A DNA stretch of 64,000 bases from Sinosporangium siamense (lineage in GTDB: Bacteria; Actinomycetota; Actinomycetes; Streptosporangiales; Streptosporangiaceae). Under the pieces are notes generated by a model. That model made no database searches and was not told the DNA's origin. It saw only the letters and a list, made by a program, of their open reading frames with translations. Location: assembly GCF_016863435.1 (NCBI RefSeq), contig NZ_BOOW01000026.1:1-64000 (forward strand). The letters are read 5' to 3'. The translations under genes were made by a program, and so were the position numbers. Each line of letters starts with the position of its first letter. The stretch's first letter is position 1. Of the stretch, positions 8,909 to 19,936 are shown in pieces.

Positions 8909-9313
8909 CTACAACCTGCCGAACCAGTCCAGCGGGAACGGGGGCTGGGCCAGCGGGGCCACCGCGAGGCGCATCAGGGACAGCGGGTTGTCGTCGCCGG
9001 CGATTCGGTTGACGTCCAGCGTGTCGCAGGCGGCGCAGCGGTGCACGATGGACCATTCACCGTTGGGGCGGACGTGGATGGCGATCGGGGACATCGAGGC
9101 GCCGCAGTCGGCGGCCCGGTCGCCCGGGGTGTTGTCCAGGTGCCTGCTCCACAGGCAGTTCGGACAGTGGTTGCGGTGCGAGGTGCCCGGCGCGTCGAGT
9201 GACACGTCGAGGCGGCAGTGGACGCAGCGGAACGAGTTCGAGGTGCTGCGCGGCGAGGTGCGTTCGTGAGCGCGTTTGGATGAAACGTGTGTGCGCGTGC
9301 GGTTGCGCGGCAA
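8909..9313 (-). CDS. RNHCP domain zinc-binding protein
   Basis: A small protein (134 residues from the TTG at 9313) with two zinc-ligand clusters: FRCVHC near the N-terminus and the family signature RNHCPNCLWSRH, followed by CGASM, then HRCAACDT. This matches the RNHCP family, whose function is unknown; the paired Cys motifs suggest a zinc-ribbon fold. A GTG start at 9346 would add 11 residues. I prefer TTG 9313 because a strong GGAGGG (9320-9325 on the complement) sits six bases before it, and the protein then begins with the basic PRNRTRTH run typical of the family. It stands alone on the minus strand. Confidence 0.82.
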   Translation of the reverse strand: MPRNRTRTHVSSKRAHERTSPRSTSNSFRCVHCRLDVSLDAPGTSHRNHCPNCLWSRHLDNTPGDRAADCGASMSPIAIHVRPNGEWSIVHRCAACDTLDVNRIAGDDNPLSLMRLAVAPLAQPPFPLDWFGRL

Positions 9314-9742
9314 GGGAAACCCTCCGGACGAGGCGATCGGATGCACATGTCACCTGTGCCGTCGCCGCGCCGTCGCCGGACGCTCCCGCGACCGGGTCAG
9401 CCCAGGGGAGTCTGCCGACTCCGCCGACCGGCGGGGAAGTGCCTCAGACGAGGGCGCACGACGGCGACCTCGGTGGCCACGGGCATCAAAATTCCCCCCT
9501 TCACACGGTCTTGGGCCGCCAGGCTGCTTCCGGCGGGATCGCGGCCCATCCAATCCGATCTCGCATACCGGGGGCAACCCATTTATTCGCCCCATTGGTT
9601 GTAGAGACCACTCGCCGGTCCAGTCCTATGCGGCTCGGTTGCCGGGCGGAAGAGGATGGAGTGCCGCCGCTGATTCGGCCGTCCGCATATGGACCGGTCC
9701 CCTCGTGTTCCGTCTACGGGCAGGAGGGGACCGGGGTGGTGC
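9314..9742. other. intergenic region between RNHCP gene and corA
   Basis: About 430 bases upstream of the RNHCP gene and downstream of corA. I see no supported gene; the only clear element is the corA terminator hairpin at its right end. Confidence 0.45.
9694..9734 (-). terminator. terminator hairpin of corA
   Basis: A perfect 11-bp inverted repeat, CCGGTCCCCTC (9694-9704) and GAGGGGACCGG (9724-9734), with a 19-base loop immediately after the minus-strand corA stop. There is no T-tract. Confidence 0.6.
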
Positions 9743-10726
9743 TCAGATCCAGTCCTTCCTCTTGAAGATCGCGAAGAGGACGAAGGAGGCCACCACGATG
9801 ACCGACGACGACGTCCAGAACCCGATGGACGCGCCGAAGCCGGGATAAGGCACGTTCTGCCCGTAAAACCCGGTGATCATCGTCGGGACCGCGATGACCG
9901 CCGCCCATGCCGTGATCTTTTTCATGATCTCGTTGAGCTTGTAGCCCTGAAGCGTCAGGTGGGTCTCCCGGATGTTGCCCACCAGGTCGCGCAGCGAGTC
10001 GGTCCACTCGGCGACCCGCAGGACGTGGTCGTAGACGTCCTGGTAGTAGGGCGTCATCACCGGCTCGATGATGTCGATCTCGCGCCGCAGCAGGCTGCCC
10101 ACCACCTCGCGCATCGGCAGCACCAGGCGGCGGAACTGCACCATGCTCTTACGCATCTCGAAGGTGCGGCGCTGCATATGCCGGTTGCCGGTGGCGCCGT
10201 CGAACAGCTCGTCCTCCAGCCCCTCGATCTGCTCGTCCAGCGACTGGACGACGTCGAAGTGGCCGTCCACCACATGGTCGAGCAGGCCGTGCAGGAGATA
10301 GACGACGCCGTGCTTGGCCATCTCCCGCGTCGAGTCCCAGCGCCGCACAAGCTCGTCGATGTCGAAGTGGTCGTTCTCCCTGACGGTGACCAGGGCCGTC
10401 TTGGTGATGAAGACGTTGATCTCGGTCGACCGCAGGCGGCCGGACGTCTTGTCGAGGTCGACGTGGTAGACGGTCAGAAACAGATGGCTCTCGTAGGTGT
10501 CGAGCTTGGGGCGCTGGTGGTCGTGGAGCACGTCCTCCACCGCCAGTTCGTGCAGGCCTAGCTCCTCACTGATGATCCCAAGGTCGGCCGGCGTGGGGGA
10601 GCAGAGGTCGAACCAGACGACACACCCGGCGTCGTCGATGTGATCGGAGACGTCCGCCACCGGGAACCCCTCGGAGATGAGGACGCCGTCGCGGTAGAGC
10701 CGTGTGCGGGGCATACCCGCCAACAT
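9743..10726 (-). CDS. corA: CorA-family magnesium/divalent cation channel
   Basis: A 327-residue CorA-type transporter of normal length. The long N-terminal cytoplasmic domain includes the conserved HDHQRPKLDTYESHLFL region. A long stalk helix leads to two C-terminal membrane helices (about 265-283 and 298-316). The loop between them carries the selectivity motif as YGQNVPYPGF, where most CorA proteins have YGMN; Gln in place of Met is a known type of variation but may affect ion preference. The protein ends with the basic KRKDW tail seen in the family. Start is at 10726, or four residues later at MPRTRLYR; neither has a strong ribosome binding site. Transport of Mg2+ (or Co2+, Ni2+, Zn2+) across the plasma membrane is the expected role. 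Confidence 0.9.
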   Translation of the reverse strand: MLAGMPRTRLYRDGVLISEGFPVADVSDHIDDAGCVVWFDLCSPTPADLGIISEELGLHELAVEDVLHDHQRPKLDTYESHLFLTVYHVDLDKTSGRLRSTEINVFITKTALVTVRENDHFDIDELVRRWDSTREMAKHGVVYLLHGLLDHVVDGHFDVVQSLDEQIEGLEDELFDGATGNRHMQRRTFEMRKSMVQFRRLVLPMREVVGSLLRREIDIIEPVMTPYYQDVYDHVLRVAEWTDSLRDLVGNIRETHLTLQGYKLNEIMKKITAWAAVIAVPTMITGFYGQNVPYPGFGASIGFWTSSSVIVVASFVLFAIFKRKDWI

Positions 10727-10876
10727 TAGTGAAGTCCACCGCTCCCGAACATGATCCGCGGCGATCCGGGCGATAGCCGTACCGGACTCAGGGGAGCGGT
10801 GTGGTGGAGTGGACTCTTGTGACCGATTTCACCTCGCCTGGCTGCCACATGCGGGCCCCCGGCCGCGACCGGCGGG

Positions 10877-11392
10877 TCAGAGCTGGAGGCCCGTGACCGA
10901 CTCCACGATGCGGGTCGTCGATCGGCCGGGCACGGCGTCGAGCTCCCAGGAGGCCGCGCCGAGCACATGGGCCGCCGCCGCCCGGCCCGCGGCGTGCGGG
11001 TCGCCCGCGGTGTGGGCGAGTGCCCCGGGTCTCAGGGGGGTCAGCAGCGTGACGTAGTCGTCGGGCAGGTTCAGCTCGGGGGGCCCGGTCACGATGAACA
11101 CGCCGTCGACGAACCGCAGCGCGGCGAGCACCTCGGCCCGCTCGGCGGCGCTGTGCAGCGGCCGGGTCGGTCCCTTCCAGGCCCGCACCCGCGGGTCGTC
11201 CTCGACCCCGACCACGAGTGGCAGCCCGCGGTCGCGCACACCGCGCAGAAACCGCACATGCCCGACGTGCAGAATGTCGAACACTCCTGTGACCACCACC
11301 GCACCCGACCGGTCGTAAGGCAGCACCCATCGCGGTTCGAGCCTGTTCACGTCCGCCACCCCCCGGCTACTCAACCCCGGCCAACCCGGCAC
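10877..11392 (-). CDS. cytidylyltransferase-like nucleotidyltransferase
   Basis: A single-domain nucleotidyltransferase of up to 171 residues in the RfaE C-domain/TagD superfamily. The nucleotide-binding signature TGVFDILHVGHVRFL is near residue 35, and the C-terminal STTRIVE stretch corresponds to the ISSTxxR motif. The family transfers AMP or CMP from NTP to a phosphorylated sugar, glycerol or pantetheine-like acceptor; the acceptor here is not known. The frame opens at GTG 11392, but a later GTG near 11350 (VNRLEPRW) is equally possible, so the N-terminus is uncertain by 14 residues. It is divergent from the HATPase gene and has no pathway partners nearby. Confidence 0.8.
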   Translation of the reverse strand: MPGWPGLSSRGVADVNRLEPRWVLPYDRSGAVVVTGVFDILHVGHVRFLRGVRDRGLPLVVGVEDDPRVRAWKGPTRPLHSAAERAEVLAALRFVDGVFIVTGPPELNLPDDYVTLLTPLRPGALAHTAGDPHAAGRAAAAHVLGAASWELDAVPGRSTTRIVESVTGLQL

Positions 11393-11684
11393 GTCGCAGA
11401 TTAGCGTCGCGCGCCCGTCGCGAGAGTACCCGGAGGCGCTCCACCGCTCGGTAACCGGGGAACGGCGAAGCCCGCGCGGCGAACGGCAACGATGTACGGC
11501 GACGACCGGCGGTAGTCAAGCGGTCGCCGAACGTGTGCCGTGTTTCCGGGTGATCGGCCGCCGTGGCGACTGCCGTACCAACCAGAATTGCTTTCCTACC
11601 TTTTCGCGACATCTTCCGGGCGGGTTCCGGCGTCCTAATCTGTGCGATTCAGACCGGGGAGCAGCCTGCCGGAGGTGCATGCAA

Positions 11685-12146
11685 ATGTCGGAGTACGGCG
11701 AAGCGGAGGGACCGCAAGACTGGGTGCTGCGGCTCCCAGGGGCACCTGAGCAGGTTGCCCGCGCCCGGCGCTTGGTCTCGTCGGCGCTGGGCAGGGAACA
11801 CCCGTTACACGACGACGGCGTGCTTCTCGCCAGTGAACTCGCCACCAACGCCATCGTGCACTCGCAGTCGGGGGAGGGCGGCGCCTTCACCCTGACCGTG
11901 TCGACGAGTGGCGACCGCGTGCGCATCTGCGTTCGCGACGACGGGTCGGCCACCCCGCCCTGCGTCTGCCACGCCGGGCTCAACGCGACCGGGGGACGCG
12001 GCCTGCCGCTCGTCGACACCCTGGCCGCCAGCTGGGGGCTGATGCGGGAGAACGGCGTCAACACCGTGTGGTTCGAGCTGGCCCTCGACCTCGTGGGCGC
12101 GCGGGCGTCCGCCCCCGGTGCGCGCCTCACCTCGTTGTCGACGTGA
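11685..12146 (+). CDS. RsbW-like ATP-binding anti-sigma type protein
   Basis: A 153-residue stand-alone GHKL ATPase of the HATPase_c_2 type. The N box is ELATNAIVHS, the first G box DDGSATPP, and the second glycine box GRGLPLVDTLAASWG. These small proteins in actinomycetes act as anti-sigma or anti-anti-sigma kinases or as regulators of unknown targets. The start at ATG 11685 lies eight bases after GGAGGT (11671-11676); an ATG two codons earlier is too close to it. It is not next to a sigma factor or STAS antagonist, so its partner is elsewhere. It converges on the AAA ATPase gene, with paired hairpins between them. Confidence 0.85.
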   Translation: MSEYGEAEGPQDWVLRLPGAPEQVARARRLVSSALGREHPLHDDGVLLASELATNAIVHSQSGEGGAFTLTVSTSGDRVRICVRDDGSATPPCVCHAGLNATGGRGLPLVDTLAASWGLMRENGVNTVWFELALDLVGARASAPGARLTSLST

Positions 12147-12184
12147 GGCGCGCCCGCCGAGTCCCGGCCGGTCAAGGCCGGGAC
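12120..12184. terminator. bidirectional tandem terminator hairpins
   Basis: Two perfect hairpins between convergent genes: GCGCGCCTCAC/GTGAGGCGCGC (12120-12130 and 12143-12153, spanning the stop codon of the HATPase gene) and GTCCCGGCC/GGCCGGGAC (12161-12169 and 12176-12184). They can serve both strands. Confidence 0.65.
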
Positions 12185-12189
12185 GCGGG

Positions 12190-13362
12190 TCAGAGGTAGA
12201 GACCGGTGGTCTCCGCGGTCTCCCGCTGCGGTAGCTCACGCCCCTCACGCAGGGCGAACAACTCCGCCAGTGTGGCCCCCGAGTTGCCGACGCCCTCGGA
12301 GGTGCCGAGCCAGCGCGCCGCCTCGTCGGGGCTGAGTGACCCCACCTCCACCTGGGCCAGGCAGCGGCCGGGCCGCACCACGGCGGGATGCAGTCGCGCG
12401 AGGTCCTCGTTGGTGGTGATCGCGACCAGGACGTCGCGACCCTGCCCGAGCAGGCCGTCGGTGAGGTTGAGCAACCTCGACAGGCCCTGCCCCGTGGCCT
12501 CCTTGGCGCCGGCCCGGATCAACTCGTCGCAGTCCTCGAGGACGAGCAGCCGCCAGCGGCGCTTGTCGTCGTCGCCGCTGCCCGAGTCGTAGCCGACCGC
12601 GACCTCCATCAGATAGCCCGGGTCGTTGAACAGGCGCTCGGGGTCGAGCACGCAGTCGACCTGGCACCACTCCTGCCACTCGCGCGCCAGCGTGCGCAGC
12701 AGGGTGGTCTTGCCGGTGCCCGGCGGGCCGTGCAGCAGCACCAGCCTTCCGGTGACCTCACCCGGGGTGATCCTCATGAGGCGCGAGGCCTGGGAGTTCA
12801 CCGTGCGCGAGTAGTTGCGCTCGATGTCGGCCCAGCTCGGCGAGGTGATCGGCCGCACCGAACGGTGCCCGCTGTGCGAGTTGTGCCACCAGAACCCCAT
12901 GTTGACGTGGTCTGAGGGCGGCATCGGCTCCTCGGCGTCCTTGGCCACCTCGTCGATCACCGACTGGGCGAGCTCCTCGGTCACCGCCGTCACGCTGATC
13001 GTCGCCGACCGGCTGCGGTAGCGGATCACGCGGAGTGTCCAGCCCTCGCCGCGCATGAGCCTGGCCTCCCGCCCGTTCTCGACGGCGACGCGAATCAGGC
13101 TGCCGGTCTTGGGCATGAGGGGAGCATCGGGGAGAACCCGCTCCAGGCTGGAGGTGCGCGACCATGGCTCGGTGCCCATGGCGAACGGCGAGAGCGCGAG
13201 AGCGTCGATCAGATCGATGGCCGAGTCGCCGTCGTCGAGCCAGATGCGCATCGGCACATCGGCGTTGGCCAACTCGGGGGGAGAGGGGACCTCTTGTGGC
13301 GAATGTCGCCGGATTGGGCGGGGGAGCTGGGACGAGGGACCTGGCCCGACCAGCTCAGGCAT
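12190..13362 (-). CDS. AAA-family ATPase (DUF5925-type)
   Basis: A 390-residue protein with an actinobacterial N-terminal region (about 1-180) followed by a single AAA module. Walker A is GPPGTGKTTL near residue 205, Walker B is LLVLEDCDEL near 260, the sensor-like AITTNED follows, and an arginine sits in VVRPGRC. This layout matches actinobacterial DUF5925/AAA proteins of unknown client. It is expected to be a cytoplasmic hexameric ATPase. The start has AAGGAGG four bases upstream of the ATG. It is divergent from the cell-wall amidase gene, with the short region between them (about 210 bases) carrying a small perfect dyad at 13447-13459. Confidence 0.8.
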   Translation of the reverse strand: MPELVGPGPSSQLPRPIRRHSPQEVPSPPELANADVPMRIWLDDGDSAIDLIDALALSPFAMGTEPWSRTSSLERVLPDAPLMPKTGSLIRVAVENGREARLMRGEGWTLRVIRYRSRSATISVTAVTEELAQSVIDEVAKDAEEPMPPSDHVNMGFWWHNSHSGHRSVRPITSPSWADIERNYSRTVNSQASRLMRITPGEVTGRLVLLHGPPGTGKTTLLRTLAREWQEWCQVDCVLDPERLFNDPGYLMEVAVGYDSGSGDDDKRRWRLLVLEDCDELIRAGAKEATGQGLSRLLNLTDGLLGQGRDVLVAITTNEDLARLHPAVVRPGRCLAQVEVGSLSPDEAARWLGTSEGVGNSGATLAELFALREGRELPQRETAETTGLYL

Positions 13363-13446
13363 CTGACCTCCTTCTCGGGACGGCGGTCGGCGGCATGGAC
13401 CGAAGAGTGCTCCAGGGCATGCGGTCTATGATCTCGCCCACCATCC

Positions 13447-13459
13447 CGTTCGTCGAACG
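13447..13459. promoter_or_regulatory. small dyad in a divergent promoter region
   Basis: CGTTCG-T-CGAACG, a perfect 6-bp inverted repeat between the AAA ATPase and amidase genes. It could be an operator; it is not the LexA arrangement (GAAC-N4-GTTC). Confidence 0.25.
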
Positions 13460-13573
13460 AGTTTGCCACCAGATCCCCGATATGTATGTGGAATGCTCCA
13501 AAACCCGGGCACGATCCCGGATCCCGGAGTTACCCTCTGTCGTCCTTTCCTCGTTCTACTGGAGATAGGTCCC

Positions 13574-14338
13574 GTGGACAATCTCATCACGCGCCGAGCC
13601 TGGGGGGCACGCGCTCCCAGGGGCGCCTACAGCCCGGTCTCGTCCACCAAAGGAGTCAAGGTCCACTACACGGGCGGACGCGTGGATCCGGCCGTCGTCG
13701 ACGACCACGACAAATGCGTGGCCATGGTCAGGTCCATCCAGAAGCACCATATGGACGGCAACGGCTGGACGGACATCGGCTATTCGATGGTGGCATGTCC
13801 GCATCGGAAGGTGTTTGAGGGTAGGGGACCCAAAAGGGTGCCTGCGGCCAATGGCGCGGGTCTCAACACGGCGCACTACGCAGTGCTCGGGCTGGTCGGC
13901 AACTCCGGGCTCGTCACGCCCAACGACGCGTTGCTCCACGGCGTCCTCGACGCCATCGGCTACCTCAAGCGCGAGGGCGGGGCGGGCAACGAGATCAAGG
14001 GGCACCGCGACGGCTACTCCACCGAGTGCCCCGGCGACGCGCTCTACGCGTGGGTGCGCAGGGGCGCCCCACGGCCCGGAGGGCAGGGTCCCGAGGAGCC
14101 CGGCCCGAAGACTCCGGCGTTCCCCGGCAGGTTGCTGAAGCAGCCTCCGATCATGCGCGGCGAGGACGTGCGCACCTGGCAGACCCAGGCAAAAAAGCGC
14201 GGGTTCGACCTTGACGCCGACGGCGCCTACGGCCCCCGGTCGGACGAGGTGGCCCGGCAGATCCAGCGCGCCCACAACCTCCCCGTGGACGGCGTCGTCG
14301 GCCCCCAGACCTGGAAGGCCACCTGGCAGACGCCCTGA
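13574..14338 (+). CDS. N-acetylmuramoyl-L-alanine amidase with peptidoglycan-binding domain
   Basis: A 254-residue peptidoglycan hydrolase. The N-terminal amidase_2/PGRP domain (about 1-160) shows zinc-ligand positions in KVHYTGG, LNTAHYAV and GHRDGYSTECPG. A proline-rich hinge follows, then a C-terminal peptidoglycan-binding domain (about 190-254) with the typical GEDVRTWQ and GAYGPRSDE motifs and a final VVGPQTW. It should cut the bond between MurNAc and the stem peptide. No signal peptide is visible from GTG 13574, which follows a GGAGATAGG ribosome site; an upstream extension of 37 codons is open but looks non-coding. The lack of a secretion signal resembles phage endolysins, though no other phage gene is nearby. 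Confidence 0.85.
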   Translation: MDNLITRRAWGARAPRGAYSPVSSTKGVKVHYTGGRVDPAVVDDHDKCVAMVRSIQKHHMDGNGWTDIGYSMVACPHRKVFEGRGPKRVPAANGAGLNTAHYAVLGLVGNSGLVTPNDALLHGVLDAIGYLKREGGAGNEIKGHRDGYSTECPGDALYAWVRRGAPRPGGQGPEEPGPKTPAFPGRLLKQPPIMRGEDVRTWQTQAKKRGFDLDADGAYGPRSDEVARQIQRAHNLPVDGVVGPQTWKATWQTP

Positions 14339-14350
14339 GCGTGTGCCTAC

Positions 14351-14370
14351 CGCGCCGGTCGCCCGGCGCG
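14351..14370 (+). terminator. terminator hairpin after the amidase gene
   Basis: Perfect 8-bp stem CGCGCCGG/CCGGCGCG with a TCGC loop, 12 bases after the stop codon. Confidence 0.5.
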
Positions 14371-14822
14371 CCCGCCGCCCCCTGTCGACCGGTCTCCCCT
14401 CTGACCGGTCCCTCCCGCGCCCGCTCCCTCGCCACCGCCGAGAGCGGCGCGCGGCCCCGGGGCCGCGGTGTCCCCCCGGCCGGCGGGCTTCGAAAGCACT
14501 GAAAAATGCCTGGAGGGCGCCTTGAGCCGGCCTAAATGCACGTTCGGCCGATTAGGGAAAACGCGTCGCCTCGAAGAGCCGCCCAGCCCGGTCCCCGCGT
14601 GCGGCCGGGGGCGGTGCGGACCCCGCCGCCCCGCGACCATCCCCACCCGGTTTCCCCACGTCGGGAGTGGTGCGCGGCTCGACACCTGCCGGTGTCGCAT
14701 CCTCCATAGGACCGTGCCAAGATCGCCGCCTTCAGGGCAAAGGTTGTTCCGTTAATCGGAAAGCCTTTCCGTCACAACCGGCGAGTAACCACCCCGGACG
14801 ATTGTTCTAGTGCTGAGCGGCT
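14371..14822. other. gene-free region upstream of mutA
   Basis: About 450 bases with no supported gene. The left part is GC-rich; around 14490-14580 and 14750-14820 the DNA is AT-richer and may hold regulatory sites. No repeat was recognised. Confidence 0.4.
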
Positions 14823-14834
14823 TACGATCCCCAC
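14823..14834 (+). promoter_or_regulatory. -10 element and leaderless start of mutA
   Basis: TACGAT (14823-14828) fits the TANNNT -10 consensus and ends six bases before the mutA ATG, so transcription would begin at the A of the start codon. No ribosome binding site precedes mutA, which fits a leaderless mRNA. TTGTTC (14802-14807) may be the -35, though the spacer is only 15 bases. Confidence 0.5.
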
Positions 14835-16645
14835 ATGACGGTGCAGCCTGAGCGACTTCCCCTGGCCGCAGAGTTCCCACCTGCCACCCGAGAGCAGTGG
14901 CGGGAGCTCGCCCTGGGAGTGCTTCGCAAATCCGGCGTGGAAGCCGATTCGCCGGAGGACGCCCTGTCGTCTCCCACCTATGACGGCGTGACGGTCTTCC
15001 CGCTTTACGATTCCGCCGACGTGCCAAGGGACGGGGGCCTGCCGGGTCTGGCGCCCTTCGTCCGCGGCGCGCGGCCCGAGGGAGCCGCCTCCTCCGGGTG
15101 GGACGTGCGACAGCGACACGCGGTTCCAGACCCCGAGGCCGTGCTCGCGGACCTGGAGAACGGCGTCACCTCCCTCTGGCTGGAGGTCGGCGACCACGCC
15201 ATCCCCGTGTCCGAGCTGGCCCGCGTCCTCAAGGACGTCTACCTCGACCTCGCGCCCGTCGTGCTCGACGCCGGCGACCGGTCGCGCGAGGCCGCCGAGG
15301 CGCTGCTGGCCCTGGCCGCCGAGCGCGGGGTGTCCCCGAGCGGCTCGCTGGGGCTCGACCCGCTCGGCCGCCGCGCCCGCACAGGCGCCGAGAGCACGCT
15401 CGACGTGGACCTCGTGCGCCGGTGCGTGAAAGACCACCCCGGTCTCCGTGCCGTGGTCGTCGACGCCACGCCCTACCACGACGCGGGGGCGGGGGAGGCG
15501 GAGGAACTCGGCCTGTCGATCGCGACCGGCCTCGCCTACCTGAGGGAGCTCACCGAGGCCGGGCTGACGGTGGCCGAGGCCCTCGGGCAGATCGACTTCC
15601 GCTACGCGGCCACGGCCGACCAGTTCCTCACGATCGCCAAGCTGCGCGCGGCGCGCCGGCTGTGGGCGCGGGTGGCGCAGGTCTGCGGCGAGCCCGATCT
15701 CGGCGGGCAGCGGCAGCACGCGGTGACCTCCTCGGCGATGATGACCGCCCGCGACCCGTGGGTGAACATGCTCCGCACCACGCTGGCCTGCTTCGCGGCC
15801 GGGGTGGGCGGCGCGGAGGCCGTCACGGTGCAGCCGTTCGACGCCGTGCTGGGTCTGCCCGACGCCTTCTCCCGGCGCATCGCGCGCAATACGCACACGC
15901 TGCTGGTCGAGGAGGCCGGGGTCGCCCGGGTCGTGGATCCCGCCGGCGGGTCGTGGTATGCCGAGCGCCTCACCGCCGATCTGGCCGAGGCCGCCTGGGA
16001 GAGGTTCCAGGATGTGGAGCGCTCCGGCGGCATGGCCGAGGCCCTCGCCTCGGGGCAGGTCGCCGGGCGGCTGGCCGCCACCGCGAGCGCCCGCGCGGCC
16101 GACGTCGCGCGCAGGAAGCTCCCGATCACCGGGGTCAGCGAGTTCCCCAACCTCGCCGAGCGCCTTCCGGTGCGCACGGCGGGGCCGGGCCTGGCCGGGG
16201 CCTCGGCGGGCGGCGGGTTGCCGCGCGTCCGCTACGCGGAGGAATACGAGGCGCTGCGCGACCTGGCCGACGGCCTGGCGGAGCGTCCCTCGGTCTTCCT
16301 CGCCACGCTGGGGCCGATCGCGGTGCACACCGCCCGCGCGACCTTCGCCGCCAACCTCTTCCAGGCGGGCGGCGTCGCCACCGTGACGAGCGGCCCGAGT
16401 GCGGACCCGGCCGAGCTCGCCGAGGCGTTCCGGGCCAGCGGCTGCCGGGTGGCGTGCCTGTGCTCCAGCGACCGGTTCTACGCCGAGCACGCCGAGGCCG
16501 TCGCCGCCGCCTTGAAGGATGCGGGGGCGGTCAAGGTGTGGCTGGCGGGGAAGGGGGAGCATATAGGGGTGGACGCCCGGCTTTATGCAGGATGCGATGC
16601 GCTTGAGGTCCTCCGTACGACATTTGATGACTTGGGGGTGGCTCG

Positions 16646-16649
<4 letters not shown>
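14835..16649 (+). CDS. mutA: methylmalonyl-CoA mutase small (beta) subunit
   Basis: A 604-residue MutA. It resembles the large subunit through the TIM-barrel region (for example [25 protein letters not shown]) and ends in a degenerate B12-binding-like domain that lacks the DxHxxG cobalamin signature, as expected for the non-catalytic subunit. With MutB it forms the heterodimer that interconverts methylmalonyl-CoA and succinyl-CoA. This pathway supplies methylmalonyl-CoA precursors for polyketides or drains propionyl-CoA to the TCA cycle. The stop overlaps the mutB start by four bases (GTGA), giving tight translational coupling. It is the first gene of the mutA-mutB-meaB operon and appears to be translated from a leaderless message. 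Confidence 0.96.
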
Positions 16650-18833
<2,184 letters not shown>

Positions 18834-18844
<11 letters not shown>

Positions 18845-19835
18845 GCCCACGCTCGACGACTACCTCGACGGGGTCAAGGGCGGCTCGGTCGCGTGGATCG
18901 CCCGGGCCATCACCCTCGTCGAGTCCGGCAGGGCCGACCACAGGGAGACGGCCCAGCGGCTCCTCGTCGAGCTGACCCCGCTCGCCGGCAAGGCGCGGCG
19001 GGTCGGCATCACCGGGGTGCCCGGGGTCGGCAAGTCGACGTTCATCGACGGCCTCGGCACACACCTCACCGGTGAGGGCCTGCGCGTGGCGGTGCTCGCG
19101 GTCGACCCGTCCTCCACCCGGACGGGCGGGTCCATCATGGGCGACAAGACGCGCATGGCCCGGCTGTCGGTCGACCCCGCCGCCTACATCCGGCCGTCCC
19201 CGACCTCGGGCACGCTGGGCGGGGTCACCAAGGCCACCCGCGAGGCCATGGTGGTCGTCGAGGCCGCGGGTTACGACGTGGTGCTGGTGGAGACCGTCGG
19301 CGTCGGCCAGTCCGAGACCGCGGTCGCCGACATGGTCGACACCTTCCTGCTGCTCACCCTGGCCCGTACCGGCGACCAGCTCCAGGGCATCAAGAAGGGT
19401 GTGCTGGAGCTGGCCGACGTCATCGCCGTCAACAAGGCCGACGGGCCCTACGAGGCCGACGCGCGCAAGGCCGCCCGCGAGCTCGCGGGCGCCCTGCGCC
19501 TGCTGCGCACCCACGACCAGACCTGGCACACCCCCGTGCTCACCTGCAGCGGCAAGGAGGGCACGGGCATCCCCGAGCTGTGGCGGCAGATCGTCCACCA
19601 CCAGGACACCCTGTCCGCCTCGGGGGAGCTTGCGGCGCGCCGCCGCCACCAGCAGGTCGACTGGACGTGGACGCTCGTCCGCGACCGCCTGGTGCACGAC
19701 CTGCGCCACCACCCGCAGGTCGCCGTCCTCGCCCCCGAGGTCGAGCGCCAGGTGCTCGACGGCACGCTCACCCCCGCACTCGCCGCCGAACGCCTCCTCT
19801 CGGCGTTCCGAGGCAGGGATATCACAACCGAATAA
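18834..19835 (+). CDS. meaB: methylmalonyl-CoA mutase-associated GTPase MeaB
   Basis: A 333-residue G3E-family P-loop GTPase. Walker A is [12 protein letters not shown] near residue 62. The [19 protein letters not shown] segment, ETVGVGQSE switch region and base-recognition NKAD (near 200) follow, with a C-terminal helical dimerisation arm. MeaB gates transfer of adenosylcobalamin into the mutase and protects it from inactivation. I chose ATG 18834, overlapping the end of mutB by 11 bases, because MeaB homologues begin just ahead of the [11 protein letters not shown] motif; a GTG 24 bases earlier is open but not supported. Third gene of the operon. Confidence 0.95.
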
Positions 19836-19936
19836 CAAAAAGATCTGTCGGGGAGGGAATCCACCCACTCCATCCGCAATTCGGGTCGCAGGGCCTATGT
19901 CACGATGACGGCGATCACCACGCCGGAGGAGTGCAC

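Noticed and set aside
13447-13459. GTTCGTCGAAC-like palindrome as a LexA box
   Set aside because: The order of arms is inverted relative to GAAC-N4-GTTC, so it is listed only as a generic dyad.
13463-13573. N-terminal extension of the amidase
   Set aside because: The added 37 codons lack a ribosome site and family similarity; GTG 13574 has one.
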